A DNA stretch of 64,000 nt from a virus: the IMG/VR virus record IMGVR_UViG_3300021963_000084, positions 1-64,000 of that record; one strand, 5' to 3'. Of the stretch, positions 10,919-18,812 are shown piece by piece. Positions within the stretch are counted from its first letter, which is position 1. The number at the start of each line of letters is the position of its first letter. The notes under the pieces are model-generated. The model had not been told where the DNA came from and ran no database searches. It worked only from the letters and a program-made list of their open reading frames with translations. The translations under genes were made by a program, and so were the position numbers.

Positions 10919-11155
10919 ATGACTTTCACAATTTACACAAGAAATGGGTGTGGGTACTGTGAACAAATTAAAGCAGTTCTACTGAACTTAAACTTAAGTT
11001 TCACAGAACAGCGTTTGGATGCAGACTTTTCCCGTGAGCAATTTACCGAACAATTTGGATATGGGGCAACATTTCCGAGAGTCTTTATGGATGGAAGACT
11101 GTTAGGTGGATGCAATGAAACAATTACATATTTAAGGAATCAAGGACTTGTATGA
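10919..11155 (+). CDS. grxC: Glutaredoxin, 78 aa
   Basis: Thiol-disulfide oxidoreductase of the thioredoxin fold, using glutathione. Seen: N-terminal strand FTIYTRNGCGYC with the active-site CGYC at residues 11-14, a following helix, ATFPRVFMDG with the cis-Pro position at about residue 53, and a GGC turn near 64. The length is normal for a class I glutaredoxin. Phage glutaredoxins are thought to reduce ribonucleotide reductase for nucleotide supply; no such gene lies in the window. It overlaps the next gene by 4 nt (ATGA). Confidence 0.93.
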   Translation: MTFTIYTRNGCGYCEQIKAVLLNLNLSFTEQRLDADFSREQFTEQFGYGATFPRVFMDGRLLGGCNETITYLRNQGLV

Positions 11156-11298
11156 GGGTTACTGTAAGAGTAGGCAAAGGAAATGAGAAAGTTTTCGATG
11201 AGTACGACGATGCTCTCGACTACATTGATACTTTCTTACCAGAAATTGAACTTGGGACGTTAAATACTGATGATATTCAGATAGACTATCATGACTAA
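11152..11298 (+). CDS. Hypothetical acidic protein, 48 aa
   Basis: It begins MRVTVRVGKGNEKVFDEYDD: strand pair then acidic helix, ending IDYHD. It starts in the glutaredoxin stop (ATGA) and ends in an ATGACTAA overlap with the next gene. No family was recognised. Confidence 0.65.
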   Translation: MRVTVRVGKGNEKVFDEYDDALDYIDTFLPEIELGTLNTDDIQIDYHD

Positions 11299-11473
11299 GA
11301 AATGGTATATTCGCAGAGAGAATACTTCAAAGTACATCAAAGAACCTTATATTTACTATGTGGGTGGTGATGACTGTTGGAGTGCCTCATTGGATAAAGC
11401 AAAGGGTTATAAAACTAAAAAAGAAGCAACAGCGTTAAGCCTTGAGATTGAAGGTGAAGTCTATGGAGAATAA
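11291..11473 (+). CDS. Hypothetical protein, 60 aa
   Basis: It begins MTKKWYIRRENTSKYIKEPY. The order strand, Tyr-rich strand (YIYYVGGDD), DCWSASLDKAKGYKTKKEA and helix looks like a small beta-beta-alpha phage protein. The function is unknown. It overlaps both neighbours (8 and 11 nt). Confidence 0.65.
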   Translation: MTKKWYIRRENTSKYIKEPYIYYVGGDDCWSASLDKAKGYKTKKEATALSLEIEGEVYGE

Positions 11474-11732
11474 GGATTTTTATGATTCGATAGGAGTTGA
11501 TAAACCTGTCAGAACAAATGAAGGTATTCTGGGTCCTACTGAAGAGCAAAATCAAGAATACTTTGTAGACTTTGAAGATCTCTTAAGGCGAATAAATAAT
11601 TTGGAGAATGTAGTACTTCAATTATTGAATCCAGAGTTTATGTACAGAAGACCTGGAAGTGAAGATTATGAAAAGATTACAGACACTTTAGATTATCTAC
11701 ACAATAAAGTTAAAGAATTAGAAGGTAAATGA
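11463..11732 (+). CDS. Hypothetical coiled-coil protein, 89 aa
   Basis: The ATG at 11463 is chosen; it overlaps the previous gene by 11 nt. Residues 30-60 (FVDFEDLLRRINNLENVVLQ) and the C-terminus are heptad-like, suggesting a coiled coil. The upstream position next to virion genes suggests an assembly or chaperone role, but this is inference. Its end overlaps the next ATG (ATGA). Confidence 0.65.
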   Translation: MENKDFYDSIGVDKPVRTNEGILGPTEEQNQEYFVDFEDLLRRINNLENVVLQLLNPEFMYRRPGSEDYEKITDTLDYLHNKVKELEGK

Positions 11733-12766
11733 CTACTACTGTTGTCTTTAATGATTATAATCCTTATCCTGGACTACCACCTGGATCACAAATTGTAACC
11801 AGTGCTGGTCGAGTAAGCACAACCACAACTGGTTACAACTCTTTAACAGGAAGAGAACCAGCATTGCTTCCTGCTGTAAATCTTCTGAACAGTTTTAATT
11901 TTACGTTGGATGCGAAACCAGGGGATACACCTCCATCTACGTTGACTAGCGGTGTGGATGCTGATGAAAGTTTTGCGACTACAGGTGTTCGTCAAGCGGC
12001 AGGATCAAGTTTAGTACCTTCTTTTGGTGCAACGAGTTCTGCAGATCCTTTTGGATTATATCGACTCTATAAAAGACCTACCAGTATGGAGTGGGTTAAG
12101 AATGGTGGGTCTTTAGGTAATGGTGTATGTCGCAACGAACGTGGTGATTGGTTTACTGAGGAAGCAATTACAACTGCCGATGAAACAGGAAATGGTATAC
12201 GCATAGAAACTGTTCCTGCAACAACTGCAACTAGAAGCATTTCTATTGGATGGACGACTACTACAACTGCAGGTTCTTCGACTAGCACTCCAATTTCTGC
12301 AACTGTTCCTAGTTGGAATACCTTAAGAATTCGTGGATCTTATAATGCTGCAGTGTTTTGTTATAATGATTTTCGTTATACCAATAACAATGATGGTGTA
12401 TTATATGAAGCAAATAGTTTATTTGAATTACCTGATCGAATTGATAATATTATTCGTTTCATTCCAGATGAAAGAAAAAGTACTACGTTAACATTTTATG
12501 TCAAAGTTAACTGGGTGTTGGAACATTATGACCCCTTTGGATTAGTTCCAAGTTCACAAAGAAATAGTAATGCTGCTGGTGCTGGTGGTAACAGTGGATT
12601 TGATATACATATGATTACTCACGTTGTAAATAATACCAATCCTAATTGGTCGAGAATTTTAAACGATATTATTAATGATCGTCAAAGAAGTGTTGAGGAA
12701 CAAGATGATCGTTATGGAAATACTTTCCCTGATCAAACAATATCTTTTGCAACCACGGCAGAATAA
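11729..12766 (+). CDS. Putative virion structural protein, 345 aa
   Basis: The sequence is rich in Ser, Thr, Asn and Gly with alternating strands, typical of a phage beta-structured tail component. It begins MTTTVVFNDYNPYPGLPPGS and contains a Trp/Tyr-rich middle and a helical, charged end. No signal peptide. It sits directly upstream of the PAAR gene (1-nt gap), so a baseplate hub, spike or tail-tip part is likely by position. No specific family was recognised. Confidence 0.65.
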   Translation: MTTTVVFNDYNPYPGLPPGSQIVTSAGRVSTTTTGYNSLTGREPALLPAVNLLNSFNFTLDAKPGDTPPSTLTSGVDADESFATTGVRQAAGSSLVPSFGATSSADPFGLYRLYKRPTSMEWVKNGGSLGNGVCRNERGDWFTEEAITTADETGNGIRIETVPATTATRSISIGWTTTTTAGSSTSTPISATVPSWNTLRIRGSYNAAVFCYNDFRYTNNNDGVLYEANSLFELPDRIDNIIRFIPDERKSTTLTFYVKVNWVLEHYDPFGLVPSSQRNSNAAGAGGNSGFDIHMITHVVNNTNPNWSRILNDIINDRQRSVEEQDDRYGNTFPDQTISFATTAE

Positions 12767-12767
12767 A

Positions 12768-13076
12768 ATGGCAAGAGCAGTAGGAACAATCGGACACAAA
12801 TATATTAATCGTTGTAGCACTCCAGTTCAGGGAGAAGGATCTCCTAATGTTTTTGTGAATGGTAAAGCAGTCGGCACGATTGGAACTAAAACATTACCTT
12901 ATCAAGAAATTGTTCCCTGTAAAGAATGTTGTCGCACACATACAGGAACTGTTTTAGAAGGATCTCCCACAGTTTTTGTAAATGGAAAAGCACTGCTGAG
13001 AATTGGTGATAAACATTTAGGTATCACTGGTCAACACGTTTTATTAGAAGGTTCTCCGAACGTATTTGCATCATAA
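12768..13076 (+). CDS. PAAR-motif spike-tip protein, 102 aa
   Basis: PAAR proteins sharpen the tip of the contractile tail spike (T4 gp5.4 equivalent). Seen: three repeats of a GSPNVFVNGKA/GSPTVFVNGKA/GSPNVFAS type block (residues about 23-33, 65-75 and 95-102), and Cys/His pairs (HKYINRC, CKECCRTH) that could bind the tip metal. Length is standard. An in-frame ATG at 12675 lies in the upstream gene and is rejected. It shares one base with the next start (TAATG). It supports assigning 11.7-17.4 kb to the tail tip. Confidence 0.85.
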   Translation: MARAVGTIGHKYINRCSTPVQGEGSPNVFVNGKAVGTIGTKTLPYQEIVPCKECCRTHTGTVLEGSPTVFVNGKALLRIGDKHLGITGQHVLLEGSPNVFAS

Positions 13077-16000
13077 TGAGTCCAATAGATCCCTTTGATC
13101 CCACTACTGTTCAATATATTCCAGAAGATCCTAGTAGTGGAACTGAGGGTCAAATTGTTCCTGTCTCATACATTCAAACGACTCAACAAAATATTGGAGA
13201 TTTTGTTAGTAACAATAATGTAGTTGTTGATCAAATTATTCCTATATCAGAGAGTTCCAGTTCCAGTAGTGTGAATATTATTGGAAATTCTGGTGTTGAT
13301 GTAAATGCAGTAAGAGATCTAGTTGTAAGTGTTCCTGGTACTATAACTGTAAATGAAGGATTTTCAACTACTCTACAAGTTTCAGTAAGTGTTGATGGTT
13401 CCACATTTCAATGGCAAAAACAAGAAGCAGGAACTTCTATATGGACTAACATATCTGGTGCTACCTCAATTAATTATACTACTCCAGTTCTTACATTTGC
13501 AAATGATAATGGAGATAAGTATCGTGTAATTGTTAGAAATGATGATACAACTAATAGTCCTGTAACTTCTTCTGAAATTACTCTCAATGTAAGAAGAGTA
13601 ATTACGATTACGGTTCAACCAACTGTTGCAAATTCTTATCCAGTTGGTACAACGGCATCTTTTTCAGTTACTGCCACTATCAGTAGTGGTTCTGCTGCAG
13701 CATTACAGTATCAATGGCAAAAACAAGAATTTGAAAATACTTTTTTTAGTAACGTTACAGTATCTGGCAATACAAGTTCATATACTACACCAATTTTAAA
13801 TACACTTCTAGACAATGGTGATTCATATCGTTGTGTGGTCAGTCATCCTGATGCAGATTCTGTAATTAGTAATGTAGTAACTCTTGTTGTCACAGGTGCT
13901 GATTATCAGATTACTCCTGCTATAAATGGAATTAGTTTTTGGAGACTATCTATTGATGGACCTTTAATTTTAGATCCAGCAAATGCATCTGAATATACAG
14001 TCAAGTCTTTGGAACCAGCAAGAACCCGAATCTACAGTAGAATGTGGGGTCAAGGAAGTTGTAACGCTCAAGGTGGTTATGCAGAAGGTTCTATTCCAAC
14101 AGTTCAACTTCAAACATTTACTGTCAAATTAAATGCAGGTGGCGGGACTGGTGGAAATGCAGGCGGAGGATATGCTGGAATTTTTAATGGTACTACAGTT
14201 AATCAAGCAAATGCATTATTAATTGCTGGTGGTGCTGGAGGTGGCGGAAGAACTGCTTCTATATTATGTACTTTTAGTGGTGGTACTGGTGGAGGTAGTA
14301 TTGGTGGTGATGGTGTCGATGCATCTGCAACTATTGGTGCTGGCGATGGTGGTACACAATCTGCTGGTGGAGCTGGGGGAGTTAGTACTAATGTTTCTTC
14401 ATTCACGACTACTTACAGCACTCCAGGAACATATGATTTAGCGATTCCTGCAGGTGCTATTAATATAACTTATGAAATTGTTGGTGGTACTGGTGGTACT
14501 GGTGGATCCTCAAGTGGAGGCACCTTAGGATTTGTTTCAGGTGGAGTTGGAGCTAGAGGACAAAAAATAGTTGGTACTCTAGGTTCCTCTGTTGTTAATC
14601 AAACATTGTCAATAAGAGTTGCTGGTGCTGGTGGAAATGGAACTGGTAATAATGGATATGACTCTGGTGGTTCTGCAGGTTCTGGATATTATAGTGGTGG
14701 TTCTGGTGGTAATCAACCAGGAGGAGAATTTAATGGGTCTGCAGGTTCTGGAGGAGGTGGCGGCGGCGCTTCTTCTATTACATTATCTTCCAATGTTTTA
14801 TTAGTTGCTGGCGGTGGCGGTGGCGGTGGCGGCGCTGCCGCATATGGTAATTCTGGATTTCCACCTGGACCTGCGAGAACTTCAACATCTTTAACAACTA
14901 CATTAAATGGTAGTAATGGAGGACTTGGAGGTGATGGAACTACTTCTGCGAATGCTTCTTCTGGCGGCGGCGGCGGCGGTAATCCAGGTGGATTTGGTGG
15001 TAGATATAATATATCAGGAAATAATATTAGTGGCGACGGCGGTGATGGCGGAGGTGGTTATTATAATACGAGTTATGTTAATACTGCATCTTTAGAAACT
15101 TCTAGCACAAATGCTTATGTAACAATTACATATTCACTACCAACACAAAACGGTTCATCTGGAACAGCATTGCAGGGGGGCGCTGGTGGAGTTGGAACTT
15201 ATACTGGCGGCGGTGGCGGCGGCGGTTATTGGGGCGGCGGTGGAGGTAGTGGATCTAGTACCGCTGCTGCTGGTGGTGGTGGATCTGGGTTCGTAGCAGT
15301 AACAGTTTCTGGAACAACATCAGGATTTGCAAATTCCGCTAATCCATATAGAAGTAACGCTGGAAGTGTGGATGGACCTTCTCGATTAGTTATAGAACAA
15401 ACAAATATTGTAATCACTCAGCAACCAGTTTCAGTAATTGCAGCATCTGGTACTTCTGCAACTATTTCTGTAACAGCATCTATTCCTAATATTCCCTCTC
15501 AAGTATTGCAATATCAATGGCAAAAGAAAGAATCAGGAACTGCAATATGGAACAATATTGCTGGTGCCAATAGTTCTTCATATATAATTTCCTCTTTATC
15601 GACAGCAGATAATGGAGATTTTTATAGATGTATTTTATCTAATCCACATTCTGTTGATGTGACTTCAAATGAAGCTGATATTACAGTAATTCAATCTGGA
15701 GCTGTATCAACCGTAGTTTATAGAACTGCAGGAAATGCTAATTTCACTCTTCCAAATGGTGTTGAAAGAATTAGGTTCTATATGTGGGGCGCTGGTGGTG
15801 ATGGAACTGGCGAATGTGTAAGTAGTAGCGGAGGAAGTGGTGGTTATATAAGTGGAGTTATTGATACCGTAGACGGTGATGTTTTTCTTGCAAAAGTAGG
15901 ATCTACAAACAATGGTTCTCCAGAAGGTCAATCTGGTTTTGGAGCTGGTCGGGGTGCTGGTTGGACTGGATTATTTAAATATGTTTCTGGAACTCCTCAG

Positions 16001-17359
16001 TTAGTCGCTATCGCTGGTGGCGGCGGTGGAGCTGGTCAAGCTGGTTCTGGTGGTGGTGGAGGAGGAAATGGAACTGGTGGTAATGGAGCAGGACCTAATG
16101 CAGGTGGCGGAGGACTACAAAATGCAGGAGGAACTGGGGCAGGTGGGGGTTTTTCTGGTTCTTTCTACACAAATGGAGGCGGTACTGGTTTTGAGAATGG
16201 TGGTGCCAGTGGTGGTACTGGTCAAGGAGTCAGTCGCCGTGGCGGTGGCGGCGGCGGCGGATATTATGGCGGCGGTGGCGGCGGCGGCGACCAAAACACT
16301 AACTGCACTGGTGGTGGTGGTGGTGGCGGTTCTGGATATGTTAATACTGCATATCTTGGTCCATCTGATACTAGTATTTCTTCTAGCACTGGTTTTTTGG
16401 GTTCATCAGGGGGAGTTAATCCATCTGTAACTGGAACTGTGTGGAATAATTTTGTGTCTAGTCCTGGTGGTTATCAAGCAGGTAGAAGTGGCAACGCTGG
16501 ATTAATTATATTTGAATTAACATACAGATTTGATTTCCAAGTTTCTCCAGCGGTAGCGGGAAGAACCAATTGGAGTTTAACTAATGATGGACCATTAATT
16601 TTAGATGGTGGTTCTGCAACAACTTATACATTGACTTCACTTAGAACTGCAAGTAGAACAGTTAAAATGTGGGGTCAGGGTTCTGCAACTAGCACTGGTG
16701 GATATTCCACAGGAACTGTTAATTTCACAAATGCAAGTACCTATACAGTAAGGTTAAATGCAGGTGGGGGGAGTCCTGGAGCAGGTAGTGGTTCTGGTTC
16801 TGGTGTAGGACAATCTGGAGGGGGATATGCAGGTTTATTCAGTACAGCTGTTATCAATCAATCGAATGCAATTATGATTGCTGGTGGAGCTGGTGGTGGA
16901 GCTCCCTCTGTAGGTGGTTCTGCGTCAGTTGTAGGTGGCACTGGTGGCGGAAGTTCTGGTGGAGCGGGTCAAAATTCTCCAGACACACAAAATGGTTCTA
17001 CTGGCGGTGGTGGAGGAACACAAAGCAGTGGAGGCGGTGCTGGTAGCAGTCCTGGGGGTGGTTCTACCTCTGGTTCAGCACTACAAGGTGGTCAAGGTGG
17101 TCAAGGATCTGGTAGTTCTAATAATTATTCTGGTGGCGGTGGCGGCGGCGGTGGATATTATGGAGGTGGTGGTGGAGGAGGAGGAAATGATAATGGTCAA
17201 GGTTCACGATCAGCATCTGGCGGTGGTGGTGGATCTGGATATATAAACACTTCAGTTGTAACTGGAGGATCTACCAGTGGGTTTGCAAATAGCGGTGATG
17301 TAAATAGAGGAAATGCTGGTAGTGCTGGGTATTCTTCTAGAGTCGTAATAAGCACTTGA
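13076..17359 (+). CDS. Giant glycine-rich Ig-like tail protein, 1427 aa
   Basis: Three Ig-like domains are visible at about residues 85-178, 178-272 and 780-872, each with the YQWQK/FQWQK tryptophan and a DNGD-x-YRC/V strand. Between and after them are four Gly-rich modules (about 272-440, 442-778, 875-1150, 1151-1427) with runs such as GGGGGGGYYGGGGGGG. The first and last modules share DGPLILD, MWGQGS and LNAGGG blocks and are duplicates. The Gly runs resemble polyglycine helix bundles of T-even adhesins (gp38 type) by pattern. A receptor-binding or tail-tip adhesin is inferred from this and the PAAR neighbour. The DNA contains many in-frame GGN repeats, which may vary in length. Confidence 0.75.
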   Translation: MSPIDPFDPTTVQYIPEDPSSGTEGQIVPVSYIQTTQQNIGDFVSNNNVVVDQIIPISESSSSSSVNIIGNSGVDVNAVRDLVVSVPGTITVNEGFSTTLQVSVSVDGSTFQWQKQEAGTSIWTNISGATSINYTTPVLTFANDNGDKYRVIVRNDDTTNSPVTSSEITLNVRRVITITVQPTVANSYPVGTTASFSVTATISSGSAAALQYQWQKQEFENTFFSNVTVSGNTSSYTTPILNTLLDNGDSYRCVVSHPDADSVISNVVTLVVTGADYQITPAINGISFWRLSIDGPLILDPANASEYTVKSLEPARTRIYSRMWGQGSCNAQGGYAEGSIPTVQLQTFTVKLNAGGGTGGNAGGGYAGIFNGTTVNQANALLIAGGAGGGGRTASILCTFSGGTGGGSIGGDGVDASATIGAGDGGTQSAGGAGGVSTNVSSFTTTYSTPGTYDLAIPAGAINITYEIVGGTGGTGGSSSGGTLGFVSGGVGARGQKIVGTLGSSVVNQTLSIRVAGAGGNGTGNNGYDSGGSAGSGYYSGGSGGNQPGGEFNGSAGSGGGGGGASSITLSSNVLLVAGGGGGGGGAAAYGNSGFPPGPARTSTSLTTTLNGSNGGLGGDGTTSANASSGGGGGGNPGGFGGRYNISGNNISGDGGDGGGGYYNTSYVNTASLETSSTNAYVTITYSLPTQNGSSGTALQGGAGGVGTYTGGGGGGGYWGGGGGSGSSTAAAGGGGSGFVAVTVSGTTSGFANSANPYRSNAGSVDGPSRLVIEQTNIVITQQPVSVIAASGTSATISVTASIPNIPSQVLQYQWQKKESGTAIWNNIAGANSSSYIISSLSTADNGDFYRCILSNPHSVDVTSNEADITVIQSGAVSTVVYRTAGNANFTLPNGVERIRFYMWGAGGDGTGECVSSSGGSGGYISGVIDTVDGDVFLAKVGSTNNGSPEGQSGFGAGRGAGWTGLFKYVSGTPQLVAIAGGGGGAGQAGSGGGGGGNGTGGNGAGPNAGGGGLQNAGGTGAGGGFSGSFYTNGGGTGFENGGASGGTGQGVSRRGGGGGGGYYGGGGGGGDQNTNCTGGGGGGGSGYVNTAYLGPSDTSISSSTGFLGSSGGVNPSVTGTVWNNFVSSPGGYQAGRSGNAGLIIFELTYRFDFQVSPAVAGRTNWSLTNDGPLILDGGSATTYTLTSLRTASRTVKMWGQGSATSTGGYSTGTVNFTNASTYTVRLNAGGGSPGAGSGSGSGVGQSGGGYAGLFSTAVINQSNAIMIAGGAGGGAPSVGGSASVVGGTGGGSSGGAGQNSPDTQNGSTGGGGGTQSSGGGAGSSPGGGSTSGSALQGGQGGQGSGSSNNYSGGGGGGGGYYGGGGGGGGNDNGQGSRSASGGGGGSGYINTSVVTGGSTSGFANSGDVNRGNAGSAGYSSRVVIST

Positions 17360-17384
17360 CAAGTTTTTATTCATACCTTATAAT
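17356..17384 (+). promoter_or_regulatory. Consensus sigma70 promoter
   Basis: TTGACA (17356-17361), 17-nt spacer, TATAAT (17379-17384): a perfect match. The -35 overlaps the stop codon of the glycine-rich gene. It would transcribe the 17409-18376 small operon. A host-type promoter inside the structural region suggests these genes are also expressed early. Confidence 0.75.
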
Positions 17385-17408
17385 TAGATTGTACTCTATA
17401 AGTTGAAT

Positions 17409-17552
17409 ATGGCAAAACGTCCTTCACTCACAAATAAAGTTTTAATTGAGTCTAAACCCAAAAAGAGTCGTCAAGGAGCTGGTAAGCATACTAAATACAG
17501 TGCAAGCTCTCGTAATGGAGCAAAAAAACGTTATAGAGGTCAAGGAAACTAA
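17409..17552 (+). CDS. Conserved small basic protein, 47 aa
   Basis: It begins MAKRPSLTNKVLIESKPKKS; nearly a third of residues are Lys or Arg, ending GAKKRYRGQGN. No Cys. Such a basic peptide could bind RNA or DNA (inference). I recall near-identical peptides in other T4-like cyanophages without known function. The next gene starts at its stop (TAATG). Confidence 0.7.
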   Translation: MAKRPSLTNKVLIESKPKKSRQGAGKHTKYSASSRNGAKKRYRGQGN

Positions 17553-17668
17553 TGGCAACAACTAAAGAAGAACAATCAACACAAGAAGAAAGTTCCAAAG
17601 TATTTGGGTATGTAGTAGGTAGAAGAGCAGAAGACCAAGAACATCCCGATAAAAAAGACCAAGAATGA
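17552..17668 (+). CDS. Hypothetical acidic peptide, 38 aa
   Basis: It begins MATTKEEQSTQEESSKVFGY and ends EHPDKKDQE; almost all residues are polar and it is probably disordered. It is placed between TAATG and ATGA overlaps in the operon, which supports translation. The function is unknown. Confidence 0.6.
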   Translation: MATTKEEQSTQEESSKVFGYVVGRRAEDQEHPDKKDQE

Positions 17669-18123
17669 CAGAAGTTGAAGCACACATAAAGGATTGGGTA
17701 CAAAGAGTCTCTAAAGTTCGACCAGAATTAGGAGGTTTTTCTGTTTGTCCTTTTGCTTCAAAGGCAAAATATACAATTGTTGAGTGTCAAGCAGAGGACA
17801 TCATACCTATTTCTGGGTATGATGTCGTTTTTTATGTTGTGGAAGATTACTTTGACCTTGAGAGTGTTCAATTTTGGGTCAATTTTTACAATAATTTATA
17901 CCCAGAAATGCTATTTTTTGAAGATTGTGGGTCTTATGACACTTATATTGGAGATGTTCAGACGAATAATGGTAAGTACAACTTGATTTTGATGCAAAAT
18001 AAGGAAGATTTGAGAAAAAATCGTCAAAAATTAGCAAATACAGGATATTATCATCACTGGAATGATGCATACTTGAAAGAAATTCTTGGTGATGACTACG
18101 AGATGGTCAAAAATTCGGGATAG
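17665..18123 (+). CDS. Hypothetical protein, DUF1415-like N-terminus, 152 aa
   Basis: Residues 9-36 (DWVQRVSKV ... GGFSVCPFASKA) follow the DUF1415 pattern of a Trp helix followed by a CPFA motif, which in that family is near a putative active site. The rest diverges: an acidic, aromatic middle and a conserved-looking end (NRQKLANTGYYHHWNDAYLKEI). The assignment is tentative and no reaction can be named. It starts at an ATGA overlap. Confidence 0.6.
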   Translation: MTEVEAHIKDWVQRVSKVRPELGGFSVCPFASKAKYTIVECQAEDIIPISGYDVVFYVVEDYFDLESVQFWVNFYNNLYPEMLFFEDCGSYDTYIGDVQTNNGKYNLILMQNKEDLRKNRQKLANTGYYHHWNDAYLKEILGDDYEMVKNSG

Positions 18124-18169
18124 CAACCCCGTAAAAAGTTCTGTTCAACCTTATTTTAGGAGAAAACAG

Positions 18170-18376
18170 ATGGCAAAGTACCAAGTAGACCGTGATGTTA
18201 ATTTTATGAAGCAAAATTGGGGCACAAATCGACTAATTACTGATTATGTGTTAACAAATGACGAAAAAATTAACACAAATAATGAAAAGGTTAACGAACC
18301 TCCAGTAGACAGATATTCAAGACCTTGTGGTGGTAAAGGTGGTTTTGATGATTATGTTGAGAGATGGCACGAATAA
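18170..18376 (+). CDS. Hypothetical protein, 68 aa
   Basis: The ATG at 18170 has a purine-rich Shine-Dalgarno-like TAGGAG about 8 nt upstream, unlike the leaders of region 1. The product begins MAKYQVDRDVNFMKQNWGTN and is polar. An in-frame ATG at 18086 lies in the upstream gene and is rejected. It is followed by the late promoter of gp25. Confidence 0.65.
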   Translation: MAKYQVDRDVNFMKQNWGTNRLITDYVLTNDEKINTNNEKVNEPPVDRYSRPCGGKGGFDDYVERWHE

Positions 18377-18377
18377 C

Positions 18378-18393
18378 CATAAATAAATAAAAC
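18378..18393 (+). promoter_or_regulatory. Late promoter (TAAATA type)
   Basis: CATAAATAAATAAAAC lies 27 nt upstream of gp25. It has the T4-like late-promoter core ATAAATA twice in tandem. Late transcription of the baseplate cluster is the likely function. Confidence 0.6.
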
Positions 18394-18404
18394 CTTCATT
18401 GTAA

Positions 18405-18809
18405 ATGGCACTAAAACCGTCAAGGTCATACAAAGATTTGAGTTTGACTTTTTCTCGTAATCCATTAACAGGTGATTTTGTTATTCTAAAAGATGAAAAT
18501 GCTATTAAAAGATCTATATTAAATCTTTTCTCATACAGAAAAGGTGAAAAATTTTTTAATGCTAAATTTGGAAGTGGCATACCAGATTTGCTTTTTGAAC
18601 CTTTTGACTATGCTACTGCTGGTATGATAAAAACTGAAATTGAAAATTTAATCAAAAATTATGAAACAAGGGTAAATTTATTGAATATTTTTATTACCCT
18701 GAATCAAGATGAAAATTCTTATGAAATACAAATTGAATATACCTTGCAAGATTTTAGTGCAGCACTGAATACAGTCAACCTGAGTTTAAGTTCAAGAACC
18801 AGAACATAG
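18405..18809 (+). CDS. 25: Baseplate wedge protein gp25, 134 aa
   Basis: T4 gp25 homologue, an inner wedge component with a GPW/gp25 (lysozyme-like without activity) fold. Seen: YKDLSLTFSRNPLTGDFVIL, then NAIKRSILNLFSYRKGEKFF, then GSGIPDLLFEPFDYATAGMI, which is the usual order for this family. The length agrees with T4 gp25 (132 aa). It is the first gene after the late promoter and is followed after 3 nt by gp6, its structural partner. Confidence 0.92.
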   Translation: MALKPSRSYKDLSLTFSRNPLTGDFVILKDENAIKRSILNLFSYRKGEKFFNAKFGSGIPDLLFEPFDYATAGMIKTEIENLIKNYETRVNLLNIFITLNQDENSYEIQIEYTLQDFSAALNTVNLSLSSRTRT

Positions 18810-18812
18810 TAA

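Noticed and set aside
14203-17246. Several long ORFs on both strands inside the glycine-rich gene
   Set aside because: They are shadows caused by GGN codons giving Val/Leu- or Pro-rich frames. They lack plausible composition and starts, and the main frame has clear Ig-like domains.
18086-18169. Extended N-terminus for the 68-aa gene
   Set aside because: It overlaps the end of the 152-aa gene, and a Shine-Dalgarno stands before the ATG at 18170.
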